Below, in pieces: positions 39,076 through 47,614 of a stretch of DNA of 64,000 nucleotides. Origin of the DNA: an uncultured Clostridia bacterium (GTDB lineage Bacteria; Bacillota; Clostridia; Oscillospirales; Ruminococcaceae); NCBI GenBank assembly GCA_944387885.1, contig CALXGR010000001.1, forward strand, positions 1 to 64,000. Direction: 5' to 3'. How positions within the stretch are numbered: position 1 is the stretch's first letter; every line of letters starts with the position of its first letter. The notes beneath the pieces were generated by a model, which did not search any database, was not told the DNA's origin, and worked only from the letters and a program-made list of their open reading frames with translations. A program made the translations under genes and the position numbers.

Positions 39076-39106
39076 AAAGAGGCACCTGTTTTACAGGTGC
39101 CTCTTT
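39076..39106 (-). terminator. Terminator of the redox-pair operon
   Basis: AAAGAGGCACCTG (39076-39088) pairs with CAGGTGCCTCTTT (39094-39106); T-rich on the minus strand. It separates the operon from the RNA promoter just below. Confidence 0.9.
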
Positions 39107-39136
39107 CTATTCATTTACAAGAAAGGTTTCTGCCGG

Positions 39137-40300
39137 TCAGTATGCTGCCGGGACCTCGATTTCCATATCCCCCTGGGGATAGGTCACACAGGGATGGATG
39201 TAACCAAATTTCCGGTCTGCTTCCCGGCGGCCGTCCCTGCCTTCTGCCACCGTATATTCCCCGCTGATCCACTTGCTGTGGCAGTAGCCGCAGCCGCCTG
39301 CCCGGCATTTGTTGGGCACATTCAGAGCTGCACGCTCCAAAGCGGTGACCAGGGTTTCATTTTCCCTGGCAGGGATGGTATAAACATCTCCCCGAATCCT
39401 CACGGTGAGTTGGAACGTCCGGGGCTCTCCCGAAACAGTCCGGTCCCCGCAGAAGGTGGCGTCCTTCCGGATTGCCTTCACCGGCAGGTCATAGGGAGCC
39501 AGCTCCTTTGCAATGAATGCATACATGGCCTGAGGGCCGCAGAGGAAGAAGGTAACTTCCCGGATGTCCAGGTACTTTTCCATGAGAGCGGCAGTGACAA
39601 AGCCGTGCTCATATCCCTCCCGTTCTTCATCACTGAGGACATAAATCACCTGTACGCCCTTTTCTGCCAATGCATCCAATTCAGGCTTAAAGGCAATGTT
39701 GTCCTGGGTTCTGGTGCCGTAGAAAAGGGTCATCTGATAGTCCTCGTCCCCCTCTACCATGCTCTTTGCCATGGACAGGAAAGGAGTGATTCCGCTTCCG
39801 CCTGCAATACAGGCGATATGCTTTTTATCCCGCAGGGTCTCATAATGGAATTCGCCGGAAGGCTCGGTCATAACAAACCGGTCTCCCTCCTTTGCCTGAC
39901 GGCAGAGATATTCTGAGAAGAAGCCTGCCTCCTCCACCCCCAGCACCAGCCGGTTTTCCAAGGCTTCCTGGGGACTGGATGCAATGGAGTAGGGGCGGCT
40001 TACAAGGCTCTCCCCTACTTTACCCTGGAGAGACACATACTGTCCTGCCCGGAAGAAGGGAAAGGCATCTCCGTCCAGGCGGCGGAAGGTCAGTTCCACC
40101 ATCTTTTCGGTCAGCTTCCGCTTTCCGACCAGTTCCACTTCCATATAGCCGGGATGAAGCCGTTTTGCCAGAAGATTGGTGCGGTATTCTTTTGGAAGGG
40201 GTGTATTGGCTCCGTTGGCCAGAGCTTCCCGACGGTTTGGCACCAGCTTTTTGAAGCGAAGCATATCCATAAATCCGAAGATTTGTCTCTTGAACTTCAT
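39137..40300 (-). CDS. Flavin reductase fused to 2Fe-2S ferredoxin
   Basis: 387 residues. After about 50 residues comes a ferredoxin-NADP reductase-type FAD domain (RPYSIASSP) and an NAD(P) domain (IAGGSGITPFLSM, YGTRTQDN, FFLCGPQAMY). The C-terminal about 85 residues form a plant-type 2Fe-2S ferredoxin with CRAGGCGYC (C-x4-C-x2-C) and the last Cys in IHPCV. Moves electrons between NAD(P)H and a partner, probably the flavoprotein encoded one base upstream with coupled translation (TAAAATG). Confidence 0.88.
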   Translation of the reverse strand: MKFKRQIFGFMDMLRFKKLVPNRREALANGANTPLPKEYRTNLLAKRLHPGYMEVELVGKRKLTEKMVELTFRRLDGDAFPFFRAGQYVSLQGKVGESLVSRPYSIASSPQEALENRLVLGVEEAGFFSEYLCRQAKEGDRFVMTEPSGEFHYETLRDKKHIACIAGGSGITPFLSMAKSMVEGDEDYQMTLFYGTRTQDNIAFKPELDALAEKGVQVIYVLSDEEREGYEHGFVTAALMEKYLDIREVTFFLCGPQAMYAFIAKELAPYDLPVKAIRKDATFCGDRTVSGEPRTFQLTVRIRGDVYTIPARENETLVTALERAALNVPNKCRAGGCGYCHSKWISGEYTVAEGRDGRREADRKFGYIHPCVTYPQGDMEIEVPAAY

Positions 40301-40301
40301 T

Positions 40302-41852
40302 TTAACCCACCTCCTTTTTCAGATCGCCCACAGTCTGACGACCGGAAAGGTCGCCGGAAACATAGGAACTGGAGTAACCGCTGGAACGCATGGCATAGCC
40401 GCCGGCAAACCGCAGGCCGGGCATCAGCTCTGCGTCCTCCTTCATCATCATCATTCGGGGCATAAGACTATCCCAGTCCGCTGTCTCATAGCCATAGATG
40501 ACTCCCTGGGGATGCCCGCAGTACCGGGCGTAAGTGGTTGGAGAAGCCACAGAGATTTCCTCAATGGCGTCCCGGATCTTGCAGCCGGTCTCCCGTTCAA
40601 AGACCCGAATCATATCATCTGCGATCCGGTCCTTGGCCTTGAAATACTCGGTCTCGGTCACATTGCCCCAGTCATCCGACATGAACATTGTAGTGAAGTA
40701 CATCATGCAGGTTCCCTTGGGAGAACATTCCGGCCAGGCATTATTGAGACAGACGGTAGCCTGCACATGGTTGGTTTCCATCTTCTCCATCAGGTGGTAC
40801 TGCTTGACGGAATCCGCCGTATCATAGATGAAGTAGTTATGGCTCTTGATTCCCAGTTCTTCAGCGGACTTGTTCAGGCCCAGGAACAGAGTGAAACCAC
40901 GCCCTGCAAAAGTGCGGGCATTGGTGGCTCGGACCATCTTCTCGGTCACAGCCTTTTCCTCCAGCATCCTGCCGAACACCAGATGAGGTGAGCAGTTAGC
41001 AATCACATGATGCGTGGAAATCACTTCCCCGCCGGAAATCTGCACCCCGGTGATTTTTCCGTTGTCGTCGGTGAGGATCTTCTCGGCTTCGGTCTGATAC
41101 CAGATGTCGCCGCCCAGTTCCCGAATCCGCTGGTCCATGGCCAGGCTGATCTCATGGGACCGCATTTTGGGCATCCAGGCATCCCGGGTGATATACCGAA
41201 TCACCATGGAACCATAGTGGAGGAAACTCATCCGGTCCAGGTCTACCCCCAGATAGCACCAGTAAGCGCCCAGAATATCCTGAGCCCGCTTGGGCATTTT
41301 CAGGGATTCCAGCACCTGGTTGACAGAGTAGCTTCCTGCCCGGATAAAGTTGGGAAAATGCTCCTTCATATAGGCGGAGTCGGTGTTGCCGTTGACCGAA
41401 TTAGAGTAGGTCTGGGCATCCCGCACCTCATTGCACAGTTCAAAGAAAGCCGTCATGGATGGGCGGGAACCGGGCACATACTCCTCCATTTTGGAGATAA
41501 ATGCTTCAATCCCGAAGGGCATTTCGCAGTCGTATTCCTTGTCGGTGGTAATCATGTGATATGCTTCCGGAATCCGGACCCAATCAATCTTTTCTTCCAC
41601 CCCAAGGCTCCGGAAAAGGGTACGGATGTCGCCCGGTTCCTCAGGGGAGCCGAAATCGTTCAGTTCATGGAGGCTGGCCTCAAACTCGAACCGGCCCCGC
41701 TTGAAGCTGGTGGCAAAGCCGCCGGGCAGGTTGTGCTTTTCCAGGAGCAGGCAGGAATATCCCCCCTGCAGCACCCGGATGGCGGCAGTCAACCCTCCGT
41801 TTCCTGCACCTATGACCACCACATCATAGGTTTTCTTCCCTTTGTTTTCCAT
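40302..41852 (-). CDS. FAD-dependent oxidoreductase, phytoene desaturase/retinol saturase-like
   Basis: 516 residues. Rossmann motif VVVIGAGNGGLTAA (11-24) followed by EKHNLPGG, as in CrtI-like desaturases and saturases, and a C-terminal FAD segment (GLRFAGGYAMRSSGYSSS). Acts on hydrophobic alkenes in known relatives. No carotenoid genes are nearby, so the substrate is open: an unsaturated lipid, polyprenol or dietary compound are possibilities (inference). Paired with the ferredoxin-reductase fusion that likely supplies electrons. Strong AGGAGG site. Confidence 0.82.
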   Translation of the reverse strand: MENKGKKTYDVVVIGAGNGGLTAAIRVLQGGYSCLLLEKHNLPGGFATSFKRGRFEFEASLHELNDFGSPEEPGDIRTLFRSLGVEEKIDWVRIPEAYHMITTDKEYDCEMPFGIEAFISKMEEYVPGSRPSMTAFFELCNEVRDAQTYSNSVNGNTDSAYMKEHFPNFIRAGSYSVNQVLESLKMPKRAQDILGAYWCYLGVDLDRMSFLHYGSMVIRYITRDAWMPKMRSHEISLAMDQRIRELGGDIWYQTEAEKILTDDNGKITGVQISGGEVISTHHVIANCSPHLVFGRMLEEKAVTEKMVRATNARTFAGRGFTLFLGLNKSAEELGIKSHNYFIYDTADSVKQYHLMEKMETNHVQATVCLNNAWPECSPKGTCMMYFTTMFMSDDWGNVTETEYFKAKDRIADDMIRVFERETGCKIRDAIEEISVASPTTYARYCGHPQGVIYGYETADWDSLMPRMMMMKEDAELMPGLRFAGGYAMRSSGYSSSYVSGDLSGRQTVGDLKKEVG

Positions 41853-42158
41853 AGGTTACCTCCTTTTGTTCAGTAAATTTTATATAGGTCATAGTGTTCC
41901 ATTGCTATTGGTCAGCATAATTTTCCGGCTTGATTCATGCTCTGGTTTCTTGGCCATCTGTCCTTTTCTCACACTGCTTCCTCTGTTTATCCGATAATTT
42001 AATCATACCTTATTTTCCTGCCCGGCACAACTATTATTGTTCGGGACGACGCCTGTTTCATTCTTAATTTTTCTTTAGTTGAAGTACCTTCGGAAACATA
42101 GTATAATGAAAATGGAATCTGTTGAAGTTATCTGATATTTCTGCTTTGGAGGTGTACC
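41853..42158. other. Divergent intergenic region with two promoters
   Basis: 306 bases without a gene. It holds a minus-strand promoter for the redox pair (TTGTGC 42025-42030, TATGAT 42002-42007, 17-base spacer), a near-palindrome over its -35 box (CCCGGCACAA at 42021-42030 facing TTGTTCGGG at 42037-42045), and a plus-strand promoter (TTGAAG 42079-42084, TATAAT 42102-42107). The remaining bases of the about 120-base leader of the redox pair show no clear structure. Confidence 0.65.
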
Positions 42159-42557
42159 ATGAAAAGCATTAAGCCGGGAAGAGGTCCGTCCATGCTGGGA
42201 GGAATTGTAGGCTTGTTTATGATAGCCTTCGGCGTTTTCTGGACGGTTCTGGCCGCACAGGCAGGCGGGTTCTTTGCCCTGTTTGGTGTGTTCTGGACCG
42301 GGATTGCCGTGGTAAGCACCATCTACAATTTCAAAAACGCTACCGGGAAAAACCGTTACTCTGAGTACGACATCACCGATGCTCAGGAAGAACCTGATCC
42401 CTTCAACGAGCGGTATGGCATTTCCCGGGAAGACTATGAGATGCCGGAGCAGACCGGTTCTTCCGAGGAAGGCCCTCACAAATATTGCCCCTACTGCGGA
42501 AGTCCCGTAGGAGAGGATTTTGCCTTCTGTAATTCCTGCGGTAAAAAGCTGCCCTGA
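42159..42557 (+). CDS. Membrane protein with C-terminal zinc ribbon
   Basis: 132 residues. Two membrane helices (about 13-34 and 38-57), a charged linker, and a C-terminal zinc ribbon with CPYCGSPVG...CNSCGKKL (two CxxC pairs). GGAGG site upstream and its own promoter and terminator. Architecture is common in Clostridia; function unknown. Confidence 0.8.
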   Translation: MKSIKPGRGPSMLGGIVGLFMIAFGVFWTVLAAQAGGFFALFGVFWTGIAVVSTIYNFKNATGKNRYSEYDITDAQEEPDPFNERYGISREDYEMPEQTGSSEEGPHKYCPYCGSPVGEDFAFCNSCGKKLP

Positions 42558-42567
42558 CATTCAAGAT

Positions 42568-42604
42568 ACTCCCCGGCCGGACCTGGTGCCGGGGAGTTTT
42601 TTCT
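42568..42604 (+). terminator. Terminator after the zinc-ribbon membrane protein
   Basis: ACTCCCCGG (42568-42576) and CCGGGGAGT (42589-42597), then T6. Confidence 0.88.
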
Positions 42605-42648
42605 TAAAACACTGCCCTTCCGTAAACGAGGGCAAAGGAGGGATATCC

Positions 42649-43326
42649 ATGAAGCGCACCATACTTATTGCAGAGGACGAGGCCGATATCCGGAACATTC
42701 TCCGGCTTTATCTGGAGGGTGAGGGGTTCCAGGTGGTGGAAGCCGCTGACGGCGAACAGGCTCTGGATGCTGCCCGGAAGCATTCCCCTGACCTGGCCGT
42801 CCTGGATGTGATGATGCCCAAGCTGGACGGGCTGGCAGTGACCCGTGCCCTTCGTCAGCAGAGCGATATTCCCATTTTGATCCTGTCGGCCAAAGGGCAG
42901 GACAATGACAAAATTCTGGGCCTGAACCTGGGAGCGGACGATTACATCGTCAAGCCCTTCAATGCCCTGGAGGTAGTAGCCCGGGTCAAAGCCCATCTCC
43001 GGCGGAGCGACCGGGCATTCTCCGCTTCCATTGTCCTGAACGGGCTATCCCTCAACACCGAGACATGTTCCGTTCTGAAAGAGGGAGAGCCTGTTTTCCT
43101 GACCCCCACCGAGTACAAGCTGCTCTCCCTTTTCATGCGTTCTCCCGGACGAATCTTTACCAAGGTTCAGCTGAGCCAGTTTCTCAACGGAGAATATTAT
43201 GAGACTGATGACAACACCATCATGGTACACATCTCCAAGCTTCGGGAGAAAATTGAAGACAACCCACGCAAGCCCGCACGGCTGGTAACAGTGAGAGGAC
43301 TGGGGTATCGCTTTGAAAAGAAATAA
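42649..43326 (+). CDS. OmpR family response regulator
   Basis: 225 residues from the ATG after GGAGGGATATCC; longer frames upstream have no site. Receiver with acidic pair in EDE, phospho-acceptor Asp53 (VLDVMMPKLDG), Lys in VKPFN, then a winged helix ending in VRGLGYRFEKK. Overlaps the kinase gene by 14 bases. The ABC transporter/surface protein genes downstream are plausible targets. Confidence 0.95.
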   Translation: MKRTILIAEDEADIRNILRLYLEGEGFQVVEAADGEQALDAARKHSPDLAVLDVMMPKLDGLAVTRALRQQSDIPILILSAKGQDNDKILGLNLGADDYIVKPFNALEVVARVKAHLRRSDRAFSASIVLNGLSLNTETCSVLKEGEPVFLTPTEYKLLSLFMRSPGRIFTKVQLSQFLNGEYYETDDNTIMVHISKLREKIEDNPRKPARLVTVRGLGYRFEKK

Positions 43327-44890
43327 ACTGACCAAATCCATTTCTGCCCTGCTGGCCCGGTATTTTGTCACCTTTACCGGCATTCTGATTCTTATTTTTG
43401 TCGGGCTGTATCTGTCCTGGGATTACTACTTTGAGCGGCTTTTGTTTGCCCCGGCCCCGGAAACTCTTATCGAGGCCCCGGCATTTCTTGAGGGAGACTA
43501 TAAAGAGGTGGATGTTTCCCGGTATCTGGGTGAGGACAGCGGCTTTGCCGTATATGACGAACAGTCAAATCTGATTTACTCTTCCTCTTCCAAGATTCCT
43601 TCCCTCTCCCCTTCTGAACTGGAATGTATTTCCCTCTATGACAGCAGCGATTACACCATTCTCAGCCCCTTTACTACCCCCGAGGGAGAAGAGCGTTGGC
43701 TCCTTACCCGGGAAATGTATCTGGAAGACGGATCGCTGCAGGCCCAGGTAGCCATTCTGGACAGCGATTATCAGCTGGTTGCGGGACAGCTTGACTCCGG
43801 CAGAACCGGTTATACCCGGCAGGAACTTGACTATCTGACCAGCCAATGGTCCACGGAATATATTCTCACCCGAATAAAGGTGACCGGAAGCCAGGGCGAA
43901 GCTTTGACTCTGGTCCTGCTTCTCCCCCAAATGTTTAATTATTCCAACGCAGCCCAGAAGGCCGGGCGGCTCTGGCTGCTGGCCATTCCCCTTTGCATAG
44001 GTGTGATTTTTGCCTTTATCTGTCTGCTGGACCGGCAGCTCCGGCTGCCTTTGGCCAGGCTGGAGGAGGCTATCCGCCGGCTGGGGACCGGCGAGGAAGT
44101 CTGTGCCCAGAACTGCGGCGGTCCTGAAGAGGTGGTACAGCTGGGCCGCACCTTTGACCAGATGGCCCGGCAGCTGGCAGAGAGTCAGGCTGAAGCTCTG
44201 AAACTGGAACAGCAGCGGGTCCAGATGCTCACGGATATTTCCCACGACCTGAAGACCCCCATCACGGTTATAGCAGGGTATGCCAACGCCATCCGGGACG
44301 GAAAGATTCCACCTCAGGAACTGAATCAGTATCTGGCGACCATTGCCCAGAAAACCGAAAAGCTGAACGGTCTTATCCAGCAATTTTATGAGTACAGCCA
44401 GACCCAGCACCCGGATTTTCACCTGACCCTGACCAATACCGACCTATGCGAATTCCTCCGGGAATATCTGGCCGAGAAGTTCAATGAAATTGAACTGGCC
44501 GGTTTCTCCCTGGACGTGAAAATTCCGGACGGGAAGACCCTCTTCCTTTCTCTGGACCCCTTCCAGCTGGGTCGGGCCCTGGACAATATCCTTTCCAATG
44601 CCCTGCGGTATAATCCGCCCGGCACCACCATCGGTGTTTCCCTTTCCCGGAACCGGGAAGCCGCCACCCTGCTTCTCTGGGACTCCGGAGAAGGAATCCC
44701 CGCCTCCCTGCGGGAAAACCTTTTTACCCCCTTTGCGGTAGGCGACCAATCCCGTTCCAAAGGAGGCAGCGGCCTGGGGCTTTCCATCTCGGAAAAAATC
44801 ATCCGGGCTCATGGCTGGTCTATCCAGCTGGCTCCCTCCACCCCAAAGACTCCCGGGACCGTATTTAAAATCCGGATTCCTTTAACTTGA
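43313..44890 (+). CDS. Sensor histidine kinase with extracellular sensor and HAMP domain
   Basis: 525 residues from a TTG start overlapping the regulator gene. Membrane helices at about 14-36 and 219-239 enclose an extracellular domain of about 180 residues. HAMP linker (about 240-292), HisKA with His311 in DISHDLKTPI, N box LDNILSNALRY (about 422-432), and glycine boxes DSGEGI and GGSGLGLSI. All catalytic parts are intact. Followed by a terminator. Confidence 0.95.
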   Translation: MKRNKLTKSISALLARYFVTFTGILILIFVGLYLSWDYYFERLLFAPAPETLIEAPAFLEGDYKEVDVSRYLGEDSGFAVYDEQSNLIYSSSSKIPSLSPSELECISLYDSSDYTILSPFTTPEGEERWLLTREMYLEDGSLQAQVAILDSDYQLVAGQLDSGRTGYTRQELDYLTSQWSTEYILTRIKVTGSQGEALTLVLLLPQMFNYSNAAQKAGRLWLLAIPLCIGVIFAFICLLDRQLRLPLARLEEAIRRLGTGEEVCAQNCGGPEEVVQLGRTFDQMARQLAESQAEALKLEQQRVQMLTDISHDLKTPITVIAGYANAIRDGKIPPQELNQYLATIAQKTEKLNGLIQQFYEYSQTQHPDFHLTLTNTDLCEFLREYLAEKFNEIELAGFSLDVKIPDGKTLFLSLDPFQLGRALDNILSNALRYNPPGTTIGVSLSRNREAATLLLWDSGEGIPASLRENLFTPFAVGDQSRSKGGSGLGLSISEKIIRAHGWSIQLAPSTPKTPGTVFKIRIPLT

Positions 44891-44902
44891 TATTAAAATC
44901 TT

Positions 44903-44934
44903 GGCAGCTGCCTTTTCAGGCAGCTGCTTTTTTT
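44903..44934 (+). terminator. Terminator after the sensor kinase
   Basis: GCAGCTGCC/GGCAGCTGC stem, 6-base loop, T7. Confidence 0.9.
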
Positions 44935-45018
44935 CTACCTTTCTGTTTCTTAAGGTTGCGTAAACGTCTGTTTAAGGCTGGCAGGATATACTCTTTTTCA
45001 GAAAAGGAGGAATGCTCT

Positions 45019-45756
45019 ATGCCATCCCGTCCCGGACTGAAACCACTGATCCAGGTAAAAAATCTGCGGAAGGAGTACCCACTGGAAGATGAAACTGTGG
45101 TTGCCCTGAAGCGTATCAATCTGAATATATATCCCGGTGAAATCTGCTGCATTTTCGGCACCTCCGGTTCCGGCAAAAGCACCCTGCTCAACCAGCTGGC
45201 CGGCATGGAAAAGCCCACCCGCGGTTGTGTCTACATCGGGGGCGTTCCCATCTCCCGGCTGAAAGAGGAGGAGCTGGCTACCTTCCGACAAAAGCACACC
45301 GGCTTTGTGTTCCAGGCCTACAACCTGCTTCCCAACCTGACCGCCACCGAAAATGTGGCCCTGCCCCTGATGTTCCGGGGAATGGACCAGGAAAAACGGG
45401 AAGCCATCGCCCGGAAAATGCTCTGCCGGGTAGGGCTTTCCCACCGGCTGGACCACTTCCCGTCCCAGATGTCAGGCGGTCAGCAGCAGCGCACCGGCAT
45501 CGCCCGGGCCTTTGTCACCCGGCCCCAGGTGGTATTTGCCGACGAGCCTACCGGGAACCTGGACTCCGCCACCACCGTGGAAATCATGGAAATGATCTGC
45601 GGATTTTCCCGTAAGCTGAACCAGACCATCATCCTGGTGACTCATGACCCGGAAATGGCATCTTATGCCGACCGGGTGGTCAAACTTATAGATGGAGAAA
45701 TCATCAGCGACACCGTCACCCCCCGTGGAAAAGAAATGTTTCCAGAAAGAATGTGA
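45019..45756 (+). CDS. ABC transporter ATP-binding protein, MacB/LolD type
   Basis: 245 residues from the ATG after AAAGGAGG; a frame open to 44887 runs through the terminator and is not coding. Walker A FGTSGSGKST, signature SGGQQQRTGIARA, Walker B FADEPTGNLD, H-loop VTHD. It opens a three-gene operon with a surface protein and a MacB-like permease, which together look like an envelope-stress or peptide export machine. Confidence 0.94.
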   Translation: MPSRPGLKPLIQVKNLRKEYPLEDETVVALKRINLNIYPGEICCIFGTSGSGKSTLLNQLAGMEKPTRGCVYIGGVPISRLKEEELATFRQKHTGFVFQAYNLLPNLTATENVALPLMFRGMDQEKREAIARKMLCRVGLSHRLDHFPSQMSGGQQQRTGIARAFVTRPQVVFADEPTGNLDSATTVEIMEMICGFSRKLNQTIILVTHDPEMASYADRVVKLIDGEIISDTVTPRGKEMFPERM

Positions 45757-45766
45757 GGTAATGACC

Positions 45767-47614
45767 ATGTATATAAAAAGAATCGCAGCCCTCTGCTGCC
45801 TGCTCGTTTTTCTCTCCTCTGCCCTTCCGGTTTTTGCCCTGGAAGGCGAGGGCTCTTCCTCCACCTCCGTCATCTCCGAGGAAATGATTCTTCCCGGCTC
45901 CAGCACTGTGACCGAGGAAACCGCCCCTCCCGTAACGGAGACACCTCCCCCCGCAGTTCAGGAGGCTCCCCAGCCCCTGGTAGTCATTCGGGGCAGTCAG
46001 TCTCCTTCCTCCATTTCTGCCGACCAGGAGGCCCAGGTGACCATCACTGTGGAAAATGTGAACGGGAAAGAATTGATTTCTCCCATTCTCACCGTTACCC
46101 CCTCCGACTCCCTTATGATTCTGGGAGGCAGTTCCTCCTTCTCCATGGAGAATGTACCTGAGGGACAGAGCAAGTCGGTCACTCTGAAAGTCAAAGGGAC
46201 CGGCGCCATTTCCTCCTCTGCTCAGAGCCTGGGAGTGGAACTTCGGTTCAACTATGACAACAATGTCACTCAGGTGCAGGCCACCGTCAGCGACCGTATT
46301 CCCATCTCGGCCCAGGTGAAGGCTCCTCAGAAGGCCACCCAGCCTGCTCCCCAAATCACCCGCACCCCTCTCCAGGCCATCCAGCCGGGGCAGGAATTTT
46401 CTCTGGTGGTCACCGTAAAAAATGTGGGGGATGCCGCCATGGACAACACTCTGGCCACCGTTTCCGCCCCTGACGGACTCATTCTTCAAAACGACAACTC
46501 CACCTTCTCCCTGGGAAGTATCGGCCCCGGCAAGTCTTCCATTCTCACCCTGAACCTGAAGGCAAAAAATGACCTGGCTTCCACCATGGAAGCGGTAGGG
46601 CTGGACTTGAAATACTCCTACTCCTCCGGAGAGGGCACTGTTCAGGGCAGCACCTCCGAGAAAATCAATCTTACCACCACTCCCTCCACCTCTGCCCCCG
46701 GTTCCGTTCCCAACATCATTGTGGACACCTTCAACTACGGAAAAGACCCGGTAGCTGCGGGAAGTGACTTTCCCCTCTCCTTCACCCTTCTGAACACCGG
46801 GAACCTGCCGGTGGAGAATCTGGTGGTCACGGTGGACGGCGGAGACAGCTTTACCATCGACGGGGGAAGCAATACCCTCTATCACCGGCGGCTTTCCGCT
46901 TCCGGGAAGCAGACCGAAACCATCCGGCTTCAGGCCCTTTCTACCGCCAAAACCGGAGCCCAGTCCCTGGCTATCAACTGCCGGTACGAGTATTCTGAAG
47001 GCGGCAAGCGTTCCCCTGCCACTGCCGACATCCGCCTCTCCATCCCGGTGATTCAGCCTGACCGGTTCCAGGTCAGCCCTCCGGTCATTCCTGACACCAT
47101 CTACGCCGGGGAGGAGCTTACCCTCTCCCTGAACTATGTGAACAAGGGAAAAGGCGAAGCCAGCAACGTGGAAGCCATCCTGGAAGGAAACGTGGATTCT
47201 CCTGCCAAGACCCAGTATCTGGGCAATTTTGAATCCGGAAAAAGCGGAAGCATCGGCTTTGTTATGACCCCCAATACCCCCGGCCAGCTCCCCCTCACCC
47301 TGAAAATCAACTACGAGGACGGCAACCAGGAAGTCCATACCCTGACCTTCCCCCTCAAGCTGGAGGTGCAGGAAGCCATGGACCTTTCCTTCGATGACAT
47401 GGACCTGCCTGACCAGGAGAAAAAGCCCCCTGTTTTTCTTCTCATTCCTGCCGGGCTCATCCTGGCCGGAGCAGGCGGATGGTTCTTCTTCCTCCACCGG
47501 AAAAAGTCCCTGGCTGCCGCTGCGCCTCAGGAGGAAGCAGACGATTCCTGGGATGAATGGGATGAGTTCGATACCCCGCAGCAGGACCTTTATGAGAGGG
47601 GCGATGAGGAATGA
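45767..47614 (+). CDS. Secreted, membrane-anchored protein with repeated CARDB/COG1361-like domains
   Basis: 615 residues. The chosen ATG lies 8 bases after GAGG; another at 45761 is too close. Signal peptide (1-25, ending about PVFALEG), a Ser/Thr/Pro/Glu-rich linker, then about four beta-sandwich repeats of about 110 residues, each starting around phrases like QPGQEFSLVVTVKNVGDAA and PVAAGSDFPLSFTLLNTGN. A C-terminal helix (about 560-582) and a short acidic tail follow. Sits between the ABC ATPase and the permease, taking the place of a MacA-like adaptor; that role is inferred. Confidence 0.8.
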   Translation: MYIKRIAALCCLLVFLSSALPVFALEGEGSSSTSVISEEMILPGSSTVTEETAPPVTETPPPAVQEAPQPLVVIRGSQSPSSISADQEAQVTITVENVNGKELISPILTVTPSDSLMILGGSSSFSMENVPEGQSKSVTLKVKGTGAISSSAQSLGVELRFNYDNNVTQVQATVSDRIPISAQVKAPQKATQPAPQITRTPLQAIQPGQEFSLVVTVKNVGDAAMDNTLATVSAPDGLILQNDNSTFSLGSIGPGKSSILTLNLKAKNDLASTMEAVGLDLKYSYSSGEGTVQGSTSEKINLTTTPSTSAPGSVPNIIVDTFNYGKDPVAAGSDFPLSFTLLNTGNLPVENLVVTVDGGDSFTIDGGSNTLYHRRLSASGKQTETIRLQALSTAKTGAQSLAINCRYEYSEGGKRSPATADIRLSIPVIQPDRFQVSPPVIPDTIYAGEELTLSLNYVNKGKGEASNVEAILEGNVDSPAKTQYLGNFESGKSGSIGFVMTPNTPGQLPLTLKINYEDGNQEVHTLTFPLKLEVQEAMDLSFDDMDLPDQEKKPPVFLLIPAGLILAGAGGWFFFLHRKKSLAAAAPQEEADDSWDEWDEFDTPQQDLYERGDEE

